Both the position numbers and the translations under genes were made by a program. From assembly GCA_963837155.1 (NCBI GenBank), contig CAWIMB010000002.1, forward strand, positions 620,001 through 684,000: 64,000 bases of DNA. The letters are read 5' to 3'. The notes beneath the pieces are model-generated. The model saw only the letters and a list, made by a program, of their open reading frames with translations. It was not told the origin of the DNA and did not search any database. Numbering within the stretch: position 1 is the first letter of the stretch; every line of letters begins with the position of its first letter. Positions 28,571 through 38,500 of this stretch are shown piece after piece. This DNA comes from DASQHW01 sp963837155. Its GTDB lineage: Bacteria > Actinomycetota > Acidimicrobiia > IMCC26256 > PALSA-610.

Positions 28571-29893
28571 GTGAACGACTTTCCTCCGAAGCTCTGGTGG
28601 TACGCGGGCGGCCTCGCCGCGACCGTGACGGCAATCGCGGTCGTCCTGTTGATTGCCGGCGACCGGCCCGGCCTCTCGCCCCTGTTGGTGCTCGGCGCCT
28701 TGACGCTCTACTCCACGCACCGGAAGGTGCGGCTGCCGAACGGCACCGATGTGTCTCCGGGCTTCATGATCGGCATGACCGGAGTCGTGGTCTTTCAGGC
28801 CCAGGACTCGCTGGCCGGGCCGCTGATCCTCGGCATCGTCGCCGGGTTTTCGATGCGAGCCCTCAGCCGCCGTACGTGGGGTTGGATTCCTTTCAACTCC
28901 GGCGTCACCGGCCTCGGGAACCTCGCCGCCGCGGTCACGTACGCGGCGATCCCGGCGTTCGTCCGGTTGGACATGCCGGGCGCGCTCGTCGGCGGTGTCG
29001 CCCCTGCGCTCGCGTACGCGCTGACGGGCTGGGCGTTAGTCGTCTTGTCGTATGCAGTGGAACAGGGACGTGTGCCGCGCGAGGTCATGAGCTCGGCGGG
29101 CGCCGTGCTCGTGCAGGTGATGCCCTTCGCGATCGTCGGCTTCCTGCTCGGGCGTCTCTATCTGTCGCTCGGGCCCGCGGTGATGCTGCTGGTCTTTGCA
29201 CCGATTCTCATCGCCCGCGAGATGTTCGCGTCGTATATGCGCGTCAAGGAATCGCACGAAGAGACCGTGCAGATGTTGATCCGCGCGCTCGAGGCGAAAG
29301 ATCGCTACACCGCCGGTCACGCGGAACGAGTTGCCGACTACGCGCGCTACGTCGGCGAGGAGCTCAACTTCATGCCGGCGCGTATGGAGCGGTTGCGGTT
29401 CGCCGCACTCATGCACGACATCGGCAAACTCGTTGTGCCCAACCACCTCCTCAACAAGCCCGGACGCCTGACGGCAGAAGAGTTCGCCCAGGTGCGCATC
29501 CACGAGAAAGTCAGCGTGCAGATGTTGAGTCACATCGACTTCCTGCAGCCGATCGCGGGCGCCGCGCACAGCGACAACACCCGTTTCAATCCCGACGACA
29601 CCAGCCACCCGATCGAGCCGTACATCGTGATGATTGCCGACGCGTACGACGCCATGACCTCGACGCGCGCGTACCGCAAGGCCCTTTCGCAGGAGGTCGC
29701 GTTCCAGGAGCTCCGCGACAAGGCCGGCGTGCAGTTCCATCCCGCGTGCGTCGAAGCGCTCATCCACGCCATCGAGACGCGCGGCGAGAAGCACGGCGCC
29801 GGTCACGAGCAATCCGACGAGTTCCGCGACGCTCCCGACGTCGGTCTGGGCTCGGCCGGGCTCGGCGATCTCCTGCCGAGCGAGGCCGGCTGA
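28571..29893 (+). CDS. Membrane-anchored HD-domain (HD-GYP-like) protein
   Basis: The 440-residue protein has six or more membrane helices in residues 1-215, a short coiled linker (FASYMRVKESHEETVQMLIR), and an HD phosphohydrolase domain with YTAGHAERVADYARYVGEEL, LMHDIGKLVVPNHLLNKPG and IMIADAYDAMTSTRAYR-like ending (YIVMIADAYDAMTSTRAYR). The domain layout is that of c-di-GMP phosphodiesterases, but the HHExxDGxGYP loop is replaced by GAAHSDNTRFNPDDTSH, so activity is uncertain. GTG start with only a weak ribosome binding site. It is followed 148 bases later by a related gene. Confidence 0.78.
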   Translation: MNDFPPKLWWYAGGLAATVTAIAVVLLIAGDRPGLSPLLVLGALTLYSTHRKVRLPNGTDVSPGFMIGMTGVVVFQAQDSLAGPLILGIVAGFSMRALSRRTWGWIPFNSGVTGLGNLAAAVTYAAIPAFVRLDMPGALVGGVAPALAYALTGWALVVLSYAVEQGRVPREVMSSAGAVLVQVMPFAIVGFLLGRLYLSLGPAVMLLVFAPILIAREMFASYMRVKESHEETVQMLIRALEAKDRYTAGHAERVADYARYVGEELNFMPARMERLRFAALMHDIGKLVVPNHLLNKPGRLTAEEFAQVRIHEKVSVQMLSHIDFLQPIAGAAHSDNTRFNPDDTSHPIEPYIVMIADAYDAMTSTRAYRKALSQEVAFQELRDKAGVQFHPACVEALIHAIETRGEKHGAGHEQSDEFRDAPDVGLGSAGLGDLLPSEAG

Positions 29894-30041
29894 TCCACGC
29901 CGGTCGGGCATACGTGTTCCGCGTGGTGCCAGCGGCCAGAATTGCCCGCCATCGGCTCCGAAACGGCACTCAGCGAGGCCGCGGCGATGCCGATGCAAAT
30001 GTGTGCGGCCTGCAAGTTTCACCGCGGAGAGGACGCGTGAC

Positions 30042-31199
30042 ATGACCCGCCGCCGGCGCGTGATGTTCGTGGTGATCGCGGGCCTGGTCGCGGGCGTCGT
30101 CGCCCATTTCATCTCGCCCGACAGCGCGGCTTCCGCCCTCTGCTTCCTCGCGACCGGCCTCGTTCTCGGCGAGCTGCTGGTGCTGCGCCTGGAAGACGGC
30201 AGCGCACTCCCGCTCTCCTACGCCGTGCTCGTTGTGCTTGCCTCGTCGTTCACGTTTCCCGAATACGCGTTTGCAGTGCTCGGCGCCGAGCTCATCTCGA
30301 TGGTGCTGCGGATCGCCGACCGATCGACTGGTTGGCAGCTCACGACGTTCATCGAGCGCATCGCGGTGGCGGCCGCGACGTTTGGGGCCTACAGCGCCGC
30401 GACCAAGCTTCTCGATCACCAGGAGAAGGTCGCGCCAGTGTTGCTGTCGCTCGCGGCAGCCGCCGCTGCGCAGGTGTTGGTCGACGTGACGATGCGCAAG
30501 CTGTTCCACCTCGGCACACCGTTCTCGCCGCGCGGCCGACTGGCGTGGCTCGCGATCGCGTCGTCGGGCATGTTGATGGCGATCGGCTACCGGGGTGTGG
30601 GTGGCGAAGGCCGGGTCGGGATCTGGGGGCCGCTGTTGTTTTCCACGCCGCTGCTCGCTGCCTGGTACGCGTTCGAACGCCTCGACTCTGCGACGCGCTC
30701 GTACCAGCAGACGATCGAGGCGCTCGCGATGGCGCCCGAGCTCGGCGGGCTCGTAGCGCCCGGGCACGCCGAACGAGTCGCGACGCTCGCGACGGCGATG
30801 GGGGAGCAGCTCGGCCTCTCCCCGGCTGACGTGCGCGACCTGGAGATGGCCGCGCGCCTGCATCACCTCGGCGAGGTCACGCTCGACGAGCCGGCCGACA
30901 CGACAAGGAAGCCCGGCCAGACCGAAGTCGCCGCGGTGACGAGCGCCATGATGCGCGAGATCCGCCCGCTCGCGGCCGCAGGCGACATCGTCGCGGGCGA
31001 GAGCGACGATCCGAAGCGCCGTCTCGCGGTGCAAGTGCTGCGTATCGCGAGCGAGTACGACGATCTCACCGCACGCGATCACACCCCCGGCGACCTCGCG
31101 CTCGAGTCATTGCGCTCGGCGCCCGCGTACGTCTACGACGAACGAGTCGTCGTCGCGTTAGAGCGCGTCCTGCGCGACCGCCTCAGCAACGCGTCGTAG
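30042..31199 (+). CDS. Membrane protein with degenerate HD domain
   Basis: The 385-residue protein has about seven membrane helices (residues 10-215) and a C-terminal HD-like domain. It parallels the preceding gene (GHAERVATLATAMGEQLGL, EYDDLTARDH), but the metal-binding HD pair reads LHHLGEV instead of MHDIGK, and the GYP loop is absent. It is probably a non-catalytic partner or c-di-GMP sensor derived by duplication. GGAGAGGA about 8 bases upstream supports the ATG at 30042. Its stop overlaps the end of the convergent toxin fragment. Confidence 0.7.
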   Translation: MTRRRRVMFVVIAGLVAGVVAHFISPDSAASALCFLATGLVLGELLVLRLEDGSALPLSYAVLVVLASSFTFPEYAFAVLGAELISMVLRIADRSTGWQLTTFIERIAVAAATFGAYSAATKLLDHQEKVAPVLLSLAAAAAAQVLVDVTMRKLFHLGTPFSPRGRLAWLAIASSGMLMAIGYRGVGGEGRVGIWGPLLFSTPLLAAWYAFERLDSATRSYQQTIEALAMAPELGGLVAPGHAERVATLATAMGEQLGLSPADVRDLEMAARLHHLGEVTLDEPADTTRKPGQTEVAAVTSAMMREIRPLAAAGDIVAGESDDPKRRLAVQVLRIASEYDDLTARDHTPGDLALESLRSAPAYVYDERVVVALERVLRDRLSNAS

Positions 31200-31567
31200 C
31201 GTTCGTGATAAGCGCGTTGGTTCTGGCCAACTCCAGTTCGACGAGCGAAGACGTCATCGACCCCATGGCCCAGGGTCGGCTTGCACGTCGGGCGGGAACT
31301 GATCTGCCGGACATGATGGCTGGGCCTTCGTCGTCGATGAACGTTCCGGCAGCCCATTGAGAATGCGCGGGCGTGGTTGAGTTCGTGGCCGATGGCGTTG
31401 ACGACGTCGGACTCACTTGCCAGACCCGAGTCCTCTAGCGTGAGAACAAACCGGCCATCCACTGCCCGAATGATCTCACCCGTTCCAAACTGCGACGTGA
31501 ACACGAAGTCACCCGGCTTCGCACCCGCCTCATACCGAAGATCGAACACTCGCCTACGCCGGTGCAT
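31183..31567 (-). pseudogene. Broken toxin-like fragment with zincin motif
   Basis: From 31567 a frame reads KPGDFVFTSQFGTGEIIRAV, then DVVNAIGHELNHARAFS, containing HExxH (HELNH), the zinc site of metallopeptidases. After that the plausible continuation (QWAAGTFIDDEGPAIMSG) is in another frame, and the ending (LELARTNALITN) reaches a stop at 31183. At least one break is needed and the middle is hard to reconstruct. Position beside an RHS toxin gene and the C-terminal-domain size suggest a displaced metallopeptidase toxin tip. This is inference. Confidence 0.5.
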
Positions 31568-31585
31568 CAGCTGAAGCTCGTCACT

Positions 31586-31957
31586 TCAATCGAGCTCGGT
31601 CTGGCTCGTCCACCACGACTCGTCAATCTCGGCATTCTCGAGCTGTTCAGTCATACAGCGCGCATGATTTACGAACCGCGCCGGAAGTCGCACGCCATGT
31701 TCCTCGACGTAGTGCGCCAAACCTTCGGGCCAGATGAACACTCCGTCGGACAACTCCAGCGAGCCGACCGCCTCGCCACAGAATCGAGACATCGACGGGC
31801 CCATATACCGGCGAGCAACCAAGCCCCGGCGAAGATACGAAGCGATCTCGGCGCGCTTATCCGGATCCCAACCAAGATCCACGAACCGCCGAGGATCGGG
31901 CCAACCCGGCGCTCGATCCCCCAACCAGTGGCCAAGACGAACCAAACGCACGCTCAT
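31586..31957 (-). CDS. Putative immunity-type protein
   Basis: The 123-residue soluble protein begins MSVRLVRLGHWLGDRAPGWP and contains GSLELSDGVFIWPEGLAHYV, with regularly placed aromatic residues. GGGAGG before the ATG supports the start, and the ATG overlaps the stop of the upstream small secreted-protein gene (ATGA). I do not recognise the family with certainty; size, solubility and position between toxin-related genes suggest an immunity protein. It would pair with the zincin fragment, whose reading frame opens 18 bases further downstream. Confidence 0.55.
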   Translation of the reverse strand: MSVRLVRLGHWLGDRAPGWPDPRRFVDLGWDPDKRAEIASYLRRGLVARRYMGPSMSRFCGEAVGSLELSDGVFIWPEGLAHYVEEHGVRLPARFVNHARCMTEQLENAEIDESWWTSQTELD

Positions 31958-32235
31958 CACCCTCCCGGCGAGTAGGTGACCCACCCACCACCAGGATCGA
32001 ACACGATCCCCCCACGAGCGTTGACCGGGACTGTCAGAAAGTTTGTGTATTCGGCGTGATCGGAGGGTGCGCTGGCGGCGGTTGATGATGACACGACGGC
32101 CGCGGCACGCCCACGCGCAAACGAGTGACGAGCGTTCACGTCGTACGCATGTGCTGCGGCACTCGGATCGGTCGTAGCTGCGGCGATCACAAGCGCGAAC
32201 ACGACGGCTATCAGCACGGCGGCGCGGCCAGCCAC
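31957..32235 (-). CDS. Small exported protein
   Basis: The 92-residue protein starts with a signal peptide or membrane anchor (AAVLIAVVFALVIAAATTDP) followed by about 65 residues rich in Ala, Ser and Gly ending GGGWVTYSPGG. It overlaps the next gene by four bases. It may be a remnant or a short exported component of the toxin locus; no family is recognised. GTG start. Confidence 0.5.
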   Translation of the reverse strand: MAGRAAVLIAVVFALVIAAATTDPSAAAHAYDVNARHSFARGRAAAVVSSSTAASAPSDHAEYTNFLTVPVNARGGIVFDPGGGWVTYSPGG

Positions 32236-32259
32236 GCGGATAGCCCGCCGTGTTGCCAG

Positions 32260-32511
32260 CTACGCCTTCCCATAGTTCTCTCGCGTGGTTGGGTCGCGGA
32301 GGAGCAACTCGAATAAATGCGAGCAGGCTTCGTCTTCCGTGTCGAAGATTCTCAACCCGGTGCGCTCACCACGTTCGGAGTAGTAGACGGCCCAGCCGCC
32401 TTCGACGATGCCAAGGACATAGCGCTCGAAGGGAAGGCCCCCCTCAAGCGAGTACGCGTCGTCACGTACGTGTTCGGCCGCTGCAAGCTCTTGGAGCCTT
32501 CGCCGGTTCAC
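32260..32511 (-). CDS. Probable immunity protein for the TNT-like toxin
   Basis: The 83-residue soluble, acidic protein has the central sequence LPFERYVLGIVEGGWAVYYS and ends EACSHLFELLLRDPTTRENY. Its GTG overlaps the TGA of the RHS gene (GTGA), so antidote translation is coupled to toxin translation, the standard arrangement in polymorphic toxin loci. The immunity assignment rests on this position, the size and the single-domain nature. It should bind the C-terminal TNT domain in the producing cell. Confidence 0.65.
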   Translation of the reverse strand: MNRRRLQELAAAEHVRDDAYSLEGGLPFERYVLGIVEGGWAVYYSERGERTGLRIFDTEDEACSHLFELLLRDPTTRENYGKA

Positions 32512-35500
32512 GGCCCGACCACCTTGAGCACACCCTCATCGACAAGCTCTTGGATCGGCTGCGCGAACCGGTATTGGACTCCGCCCCCGCCACCCATCCA
32601 GTACTGGGCGATGCCGCCCTGCACATCTACCGGCTTCGCGACCTCGTAGACGGTGTACGACTTCGCTGCGGCGGGCGGCAGGCCTCGCTCGCCGAAGGGG
32701 ACACCCTCTGGAGAGGCGTATCGTCCGCCTGCTCCTCCGTAGCGCGAAATCCGCGCGCCTGGCTGCAGGGTGTCTTCGATGGGCTCGCCGAGGAGGCCGC
32801 CGTTCGACGGGTAAGGCTCGAACTTCACCACACTGCTCCCCGCCCCGGCTGGTTCTTCTGTGGCGGTCGCTCCGCGGAGTGTTTTGAGGTATTGGGGTGC
32901 GACTTCGCCGATGAGGCTGCCGCCGGCGGCGATGAGGCCTGCGAGGGCGTCGCCGAGGGTTGGTGTGAAGTGTCCGTCGGTGGCGTGCCAGGCGTAGGAG
33001 GTGCCGAAGCCGACGGCGCCGTGGCATGCGACCGCGCCGAGTCCGGCGGTTGCACCGTCGCCGGGAACGCATGCTGCTTGCAGGACGAGTCCGAGGCTGG
33101 CGACGCCGAGCTTGAGCAGCCCGTGGCCGACTTCTTTGAGTGAGTCGAGGAGGTTTTCTTTGGGGAAGACGCGTCGGGCGGCTTGTTCCACGCCGATGCA
33201 GTTGCGTTCCATCGCGGGAAGGCTGGCGACGACTCGGTCCCATCCTGGTGCGCCTGCGCCTGCGGCGAACGAGGTCGTCTCGCCCCGGTAGGCGGTGCGG
33301 CAGGACGCGGCCGAGTAGGCGAGCGCAACGAGAGGATCGGTGAGCGTGATGTCGATGTCGCGGACGACCGCATTGCCCTTGACGTCGAGATCGATGATGG
33401 AGATGGTTTGTGGTTCGGCGGCGGTGAGGGTGATGTGGTCGAGGATTTGGACGGGTGCGAGTCGGGGAAAGTTTTTGGGGCTGTAGTAGTCGAGGGCGGG
33501 TCCGGTGGCGCCGGCGCTTTTCAGCAGCTCGCGCATTTGGGCGGCGCGTCCGGCCATGAACAGCTCGATTTGGGCTTGGGGCGGTAGGGCGTTGACGGCG
33601 GCTTGGGCTCGCATGTCGGCCGCGACCTTGTTCATCGATGACGCGAGGCTGTCCAGGATCGAGTGGCCGGTGGGGTCGGTGTTTGTGAGTGGGTTGTTGT
33701 TGGCGTAGGTGTAGCGGTTGGTGGAGATGGGGTCGTTTGCTGTGCCGGGGTTGGTGTCGCGGGTGGTGAAGGTGTCGAGGTTGGGGGCATACCAGCGGGC
33801 GCCCATCTTCGATTGCTTCGAAGTGGGGTCGGTGTAGTTGGACTGGTAGCCGACGCGGGGTTGGGTGCCGACGGTCGCGGTGGGCTCGCCGAAGGGGTTG
33901 TAGCTCGTCGATTGCGCGAGCGTGCCGTCGACGTTCGCCAAACCAGTGACGTCGGTGTGGGTGTCGGTGAGTGCGAGGCGGGTGCCGGTGGGGTCGCGGT
34001 AGGCGATGGGCGCGCCGGCGGGGGTGTGGGTGGTGGTGAAGGTGCCGTCGCTGATCGGGTCGGGGTCTTTGCCGGAGTAGGTGAACGGGATGTTGTTGCG
34101 TGCGGCGATGCGGTCGAGGGCGTCGTAGGTGACGGTGACGCCGGCGTTGTTGAGGGGCCGGCCGAAGGCGTCGTAGGTGATGGTGGTGCCGGCGTTGTTG
34201 GTCAGCCACCCCGCGGTGGACCAGGTGTAGGTCTTGCCCGCGTTGTCGGCCGTGAGGCGGTTGCGGGTGTCGTAGGTGAAGGTCTTCGAGCCGGCGGTGG
34301 TGCGGTTGCCGGCCAGGTCGTAGCCGTACACGGTGGTCGTGTTGTTGGGTGCGGTCCAGGTCGCCAACCGGTTGGCGCGGTCGTAGCCGTAGCTGTTGGT
34401 GCCCGCACCCGCGACGGCGGCCGGGCCGATGGTTTTGGTAGCGAGGTTGCCGTCGCTGTCGTAGCTGTACGCGCTCGACGCGGTGACTGCGTTGGTGGCG
34501 CTGGTCAACGTGTCGGTGGCGGGACGGCCGGCGGGGTCGTAGGTGTAGTCGCGGTGCGCGCCGCTCGGCATCGTCGTTTTCGTCAGGCGACCGTCGCGAT
34601 CCCAACTGTTCGTGAGCGTGGCACCCGTCAACGGATCGGACAGGGTCTTCAGCTGTCCGCGTTTCGTCCAGCCGAACGTCGCGGCACCCGCCGCATCGGT
34701 GCGGCCAACGAGTTGGCCGTTCTCGTTGTAGCTGAACGACGCGCCACCCGCGGGGCCTGCCGCCGAGGTGAGCAGGTTCTTGTCGTCGTAACCGAACACC
34801 AGCAGGCCGCCCGGCGCCGACGCCGAGGTCATGTTGCCGACCAGGTCATAACCGAACGACTTCGACGCGTTGGCGCCCCCACCACCGGAAGCCTGCTGCG
34901 ACTTCAGACGGCCGAGCTCATCGAAGACACTGGTCACGGTCACGCCACCCGGTCCCAAGTCCCGCACGCTACGCCCCGCACCGTCATACACCGTGCGATA
35001 CGTACGATCGGTGACCGGGCCCGCACCCGTCGACGGCTCGATCACCATGTCCGGCAGGTTCCACGCGTTGTACCGCACCGCCGTGACCTCATCGACCGTC
35101 GCCGTCTTCGGCTGCGTCGTCTTCGTCAAGTTGTCCGCCGCGTCATAGCCGTACGACGTCGTGATCGACGTCGTGCCGTCGATCGGGCGCTCGACCGATG
35201 TCAGGCGGTTCGCCGGGTCGTAGACATACTTCGTCGAGTAGCTGCCCGCCACACCGCGCAGCGTCTGCTGGCTCGTGCGATTCCCGTTTGCGTCGTAGCC
35301 GTTCACGACTTGCGTCGTCGGTGCGGTCGCGGTCGAGCTCGCGTACTGCCCGGTGCTCGTCGGCCGGCCGGCTTCGTCGTACACGTTTCTGGTCGTGCGG
35401 CCGCCGGGCTCGGTCATCTTGATCTGGCGGCTCAACCGGTCATAGCCGTAGGTCGTCGTCGCCGTCGTGCCGTCCTCGAGCGGCGCCGTGGTCGAGGAAT

Positions 35501-38500
35501 GCTCACCGACCGGCGACCATGCCTGCGTCGTCGTCTCACCGAGCGGGCTCGTGACCGACGTCTGATTGCTCAGCCCGTCGTAGCCGAACGTCGTGGTGTC
35601 GTGGCGCCACGCGCTGGCGACGTAGACGTCCTGGGTCTGACTCGTCATGCGATCGAGCGTGTCGTAGTTCCACGTCATCGAGTGGTTGTTCTCATCGATG
35701 ACTTGGCTCTTCCGACCACCCGCGTCGTAGATCGTGTGCACCGTGCCGCGCGTACTCGCGCCCGACACCAACGGATCGGTCTGCATGAACACTTGGTTGC
35801 GCCGCGTGTATGCGTAGCTCGATGTTTGCCCCGCGCGATCAGTGTGCGAGAGCAGGTTGCCGTCGGCGTCGTACGCCCAGCGCTCAGTAGGCGTGATCGC
35901 CGCGCTCCCATCGACCGGCGCGTACGTCGGGAAAGTGACGGTCTTCGTGCGACCGGGCACGTCGAACGTCGTCGTGGTCGCATTCCCGTTCGCGTCTGTC
36001 GCGCTCACGACTTGGTCGAAGGTGTCGTACGCGTTGTAACTGATCGGCTGCCCGTTCACCGACGAAGTCGTGCCGTCGGCTCCGGCGGTTGTCAACGTCA
36101 CAGCCGGTGCGCGCGTCGCAGTCAGGTGGTCCGCGGCGTCGTAGCTGTAGCTGGTCGTGTTCTGGCGAGCGTCCTTGGCGGTCAGGCGGTTGCCGCGCTC
36201 GTCATAGGTGTACGCGGTGCGGAGCGGCGCCGTTCCCTGGTTTTCGACGGTTTCGGTGAGCACGTGGTCAGACGAGTCGTACGTGTCGTCGGTTCGCGCA
36301 TCGACGGGGTGGGTGGTGTTGCCGTCGCCGACCGTGCGTACCGTGACGTTGCCGTTCCCGTCGCGCTCGAACTCGGTCACCCGGTTGCGGCCGGATGGAT
36401 CCTCCTTCGTTCGGCGGAGCCGCCCGATGACGTCATAGTCCGTCGAGACCGACAGTTTCCCGTCGCCGGTGACCTGCTTCGTGACGTTGCCCGCGTCGTC
36501 GTAGGTGTCCGACTCGGCGACGAAAGGCTGGCCGGGCCCGTAGAAGTCGAGCACGCTCGTTGTCGTGAGTTGTCCGGCGACGTCGTACGCGAACTTGGTG
36601 CGGCGAGCGCTCGCGAGGGCTTCGCTGGTCTTGCGCCCGAACGGGTCGTAGCCGGTCGTCGAGAGCGCGAGGTCGTACGGGGCGGTGTTCGACGCGGGGT
36701 CGTCGCGGTAGCCGAGCAGTTCTCCCTTGATCGGACGGTTCAGCTCGTCGTACGACGTGCGGGTGACGTTGCCGTTGGGGTCCTGCACGGTCAACACGTT
36801 GCCGACCGGGTCGAACGTCTTGATCGTCTGGCCGCCATCGGGTGCGGTCGTGACCGTCTCGACTCCGTTGTCGTCGTAGGTGTGTCGCGTGATGCGGGTC
36901 GGGTCCGGCGTTGTGCTCCCGCCGACGTCGGAGATCTGAGTCTCGATCAAATTCTCGTCATCGTCGTACACGTTGTGGGTCTTGCGCTGATGGACGAGGC
37001 CACCGGCGGACCGGTCGTCGAATGCCGGTTCGATGATGTCCACCGGTTGCGACAGCGCGTCGTATGTCGTGATCGTCGTGAGGGCCGATGTGACGCTGCA
37101 GTTGTCGCACTGCTCGTGTTCTTGGAGTTTGCGGCCGATCCCGTCGTACTCGTAGGTGGTCACCAAGCCGCTCGGGGTCGTCACCTTCGCGACGAAGTCC
37201 TCGCTCGTGTACGTGTAGCGCGTGAGATTGCCGTTGCGGTCCCGCTCGGTTTCGAGCAGACCCTTCGGTGCGGTCCCGCCGCCGGACGCGGATTCGGTCC
37301 CGTCGGTGTACGTCCACTGCTCGAACGGCGCTGTCGCCAGGTACGACGGTTTCGGGTACGTCCGTTTGGTGAGATGGCCGGCGCTGTCGTACTTGTTCTC
37401 GACGAGGTAGGTCGTATCGAGCGCGTGCGCGGATCGGGCGTCCGCGGAGGCTGTCAGGTGACTGTTCTTGTCGTAGCTCGCGTACGACGTGCGGCCGAGC
37501 TGATCGGTCTGGGTCGTGACGTTGCCCTTGGCGTCGCGTCCGTAGGTAATCGTGTCCGCGTACTTGTTTGTCACCGGGTCGTAGGACGCGACCTTGGTCA
37601 GGAAACCCTTCGGATCGTGATTGTTGGGATCGTCGGTGTCGTACGTGAACCGTTTGAAGTTGCCCTTCGGATCTTTGATGAACACCGCTTGGCCGTCGAG
37701 GTTGTACGCGAACGTTGTCTTGTGCGCGTTCGCGTCCGTGACCTCCGTCCGCTGCTGCGCACTCAAGCCGGTTCCGGAGACGCTGTATGCGTAGGACGTG
37801 ATCTTGTTGAGGCCGTCCTTCCGTGACGTCACGCGGCCCGGGTACTTGCCCGTTGTGTCGTAGCTCAGCGCGACTTCCTGCTTGCCGGATGGACGCCGCA
37901 CGAAGTTCATCTGCGGCTGGGTGATCTCGTATTGCCAGCAGTGGTTCGCGATCGGGCGTGGGTCACACGCGTACTGGAGCTCGCCGTTGTAGTACGTGTA
38001 GGTCCACGTGAGGCGGGAGCTGTCGTCGCCGGCGACGACTCTCGATGTGTACGCCGATGTGATGCGCGACCGGTTGGCGTTCCAGGTGAAATGCAGGGCC
38101 TTGCCCGTGATGGGGCTCTGCACGTAGTCGACGTGATTGTCGCTGCCGAGCGAGAGGTCGAGCCGGTCGCCGTGCTCGTCGGTGATCGAGACCAGCGCGC
38201 CCGTAGGACTGCTCGTATGGGAGAAGATGAACTGCGTGTTCTTCTTGTCGGTCAGGATCGAGATGCCGAGCGACGGATATTCGGTGATGACCCCCGTGTA
38301 GCCCGGCGGCGCGACCCACACGTTGTATCCAGGCGCGTACGTATACATCTCTCGGCGCCCGTCCGGATGCACGAGCGTGACGTTCGCGAGGCTGTTCCAC
38401 TCCAGATGGGTCTCATAGGTCGACGTCCATCCGGGACCGAACCAGCCGACGTGCTTGTCCTCGCTGTTGTAGGAGCGGGTCAACTTCAGTTCCGGGCCGA

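Noticed and set aside
33663..37826. A 1,387-residue open frame on the plus strand
   Set aside because: It is an antisense shadow of the RHS gene. Its Arg/Val/Gly-rich sequence shows no domain, and the YD repeats on the other strand are unmistakable.
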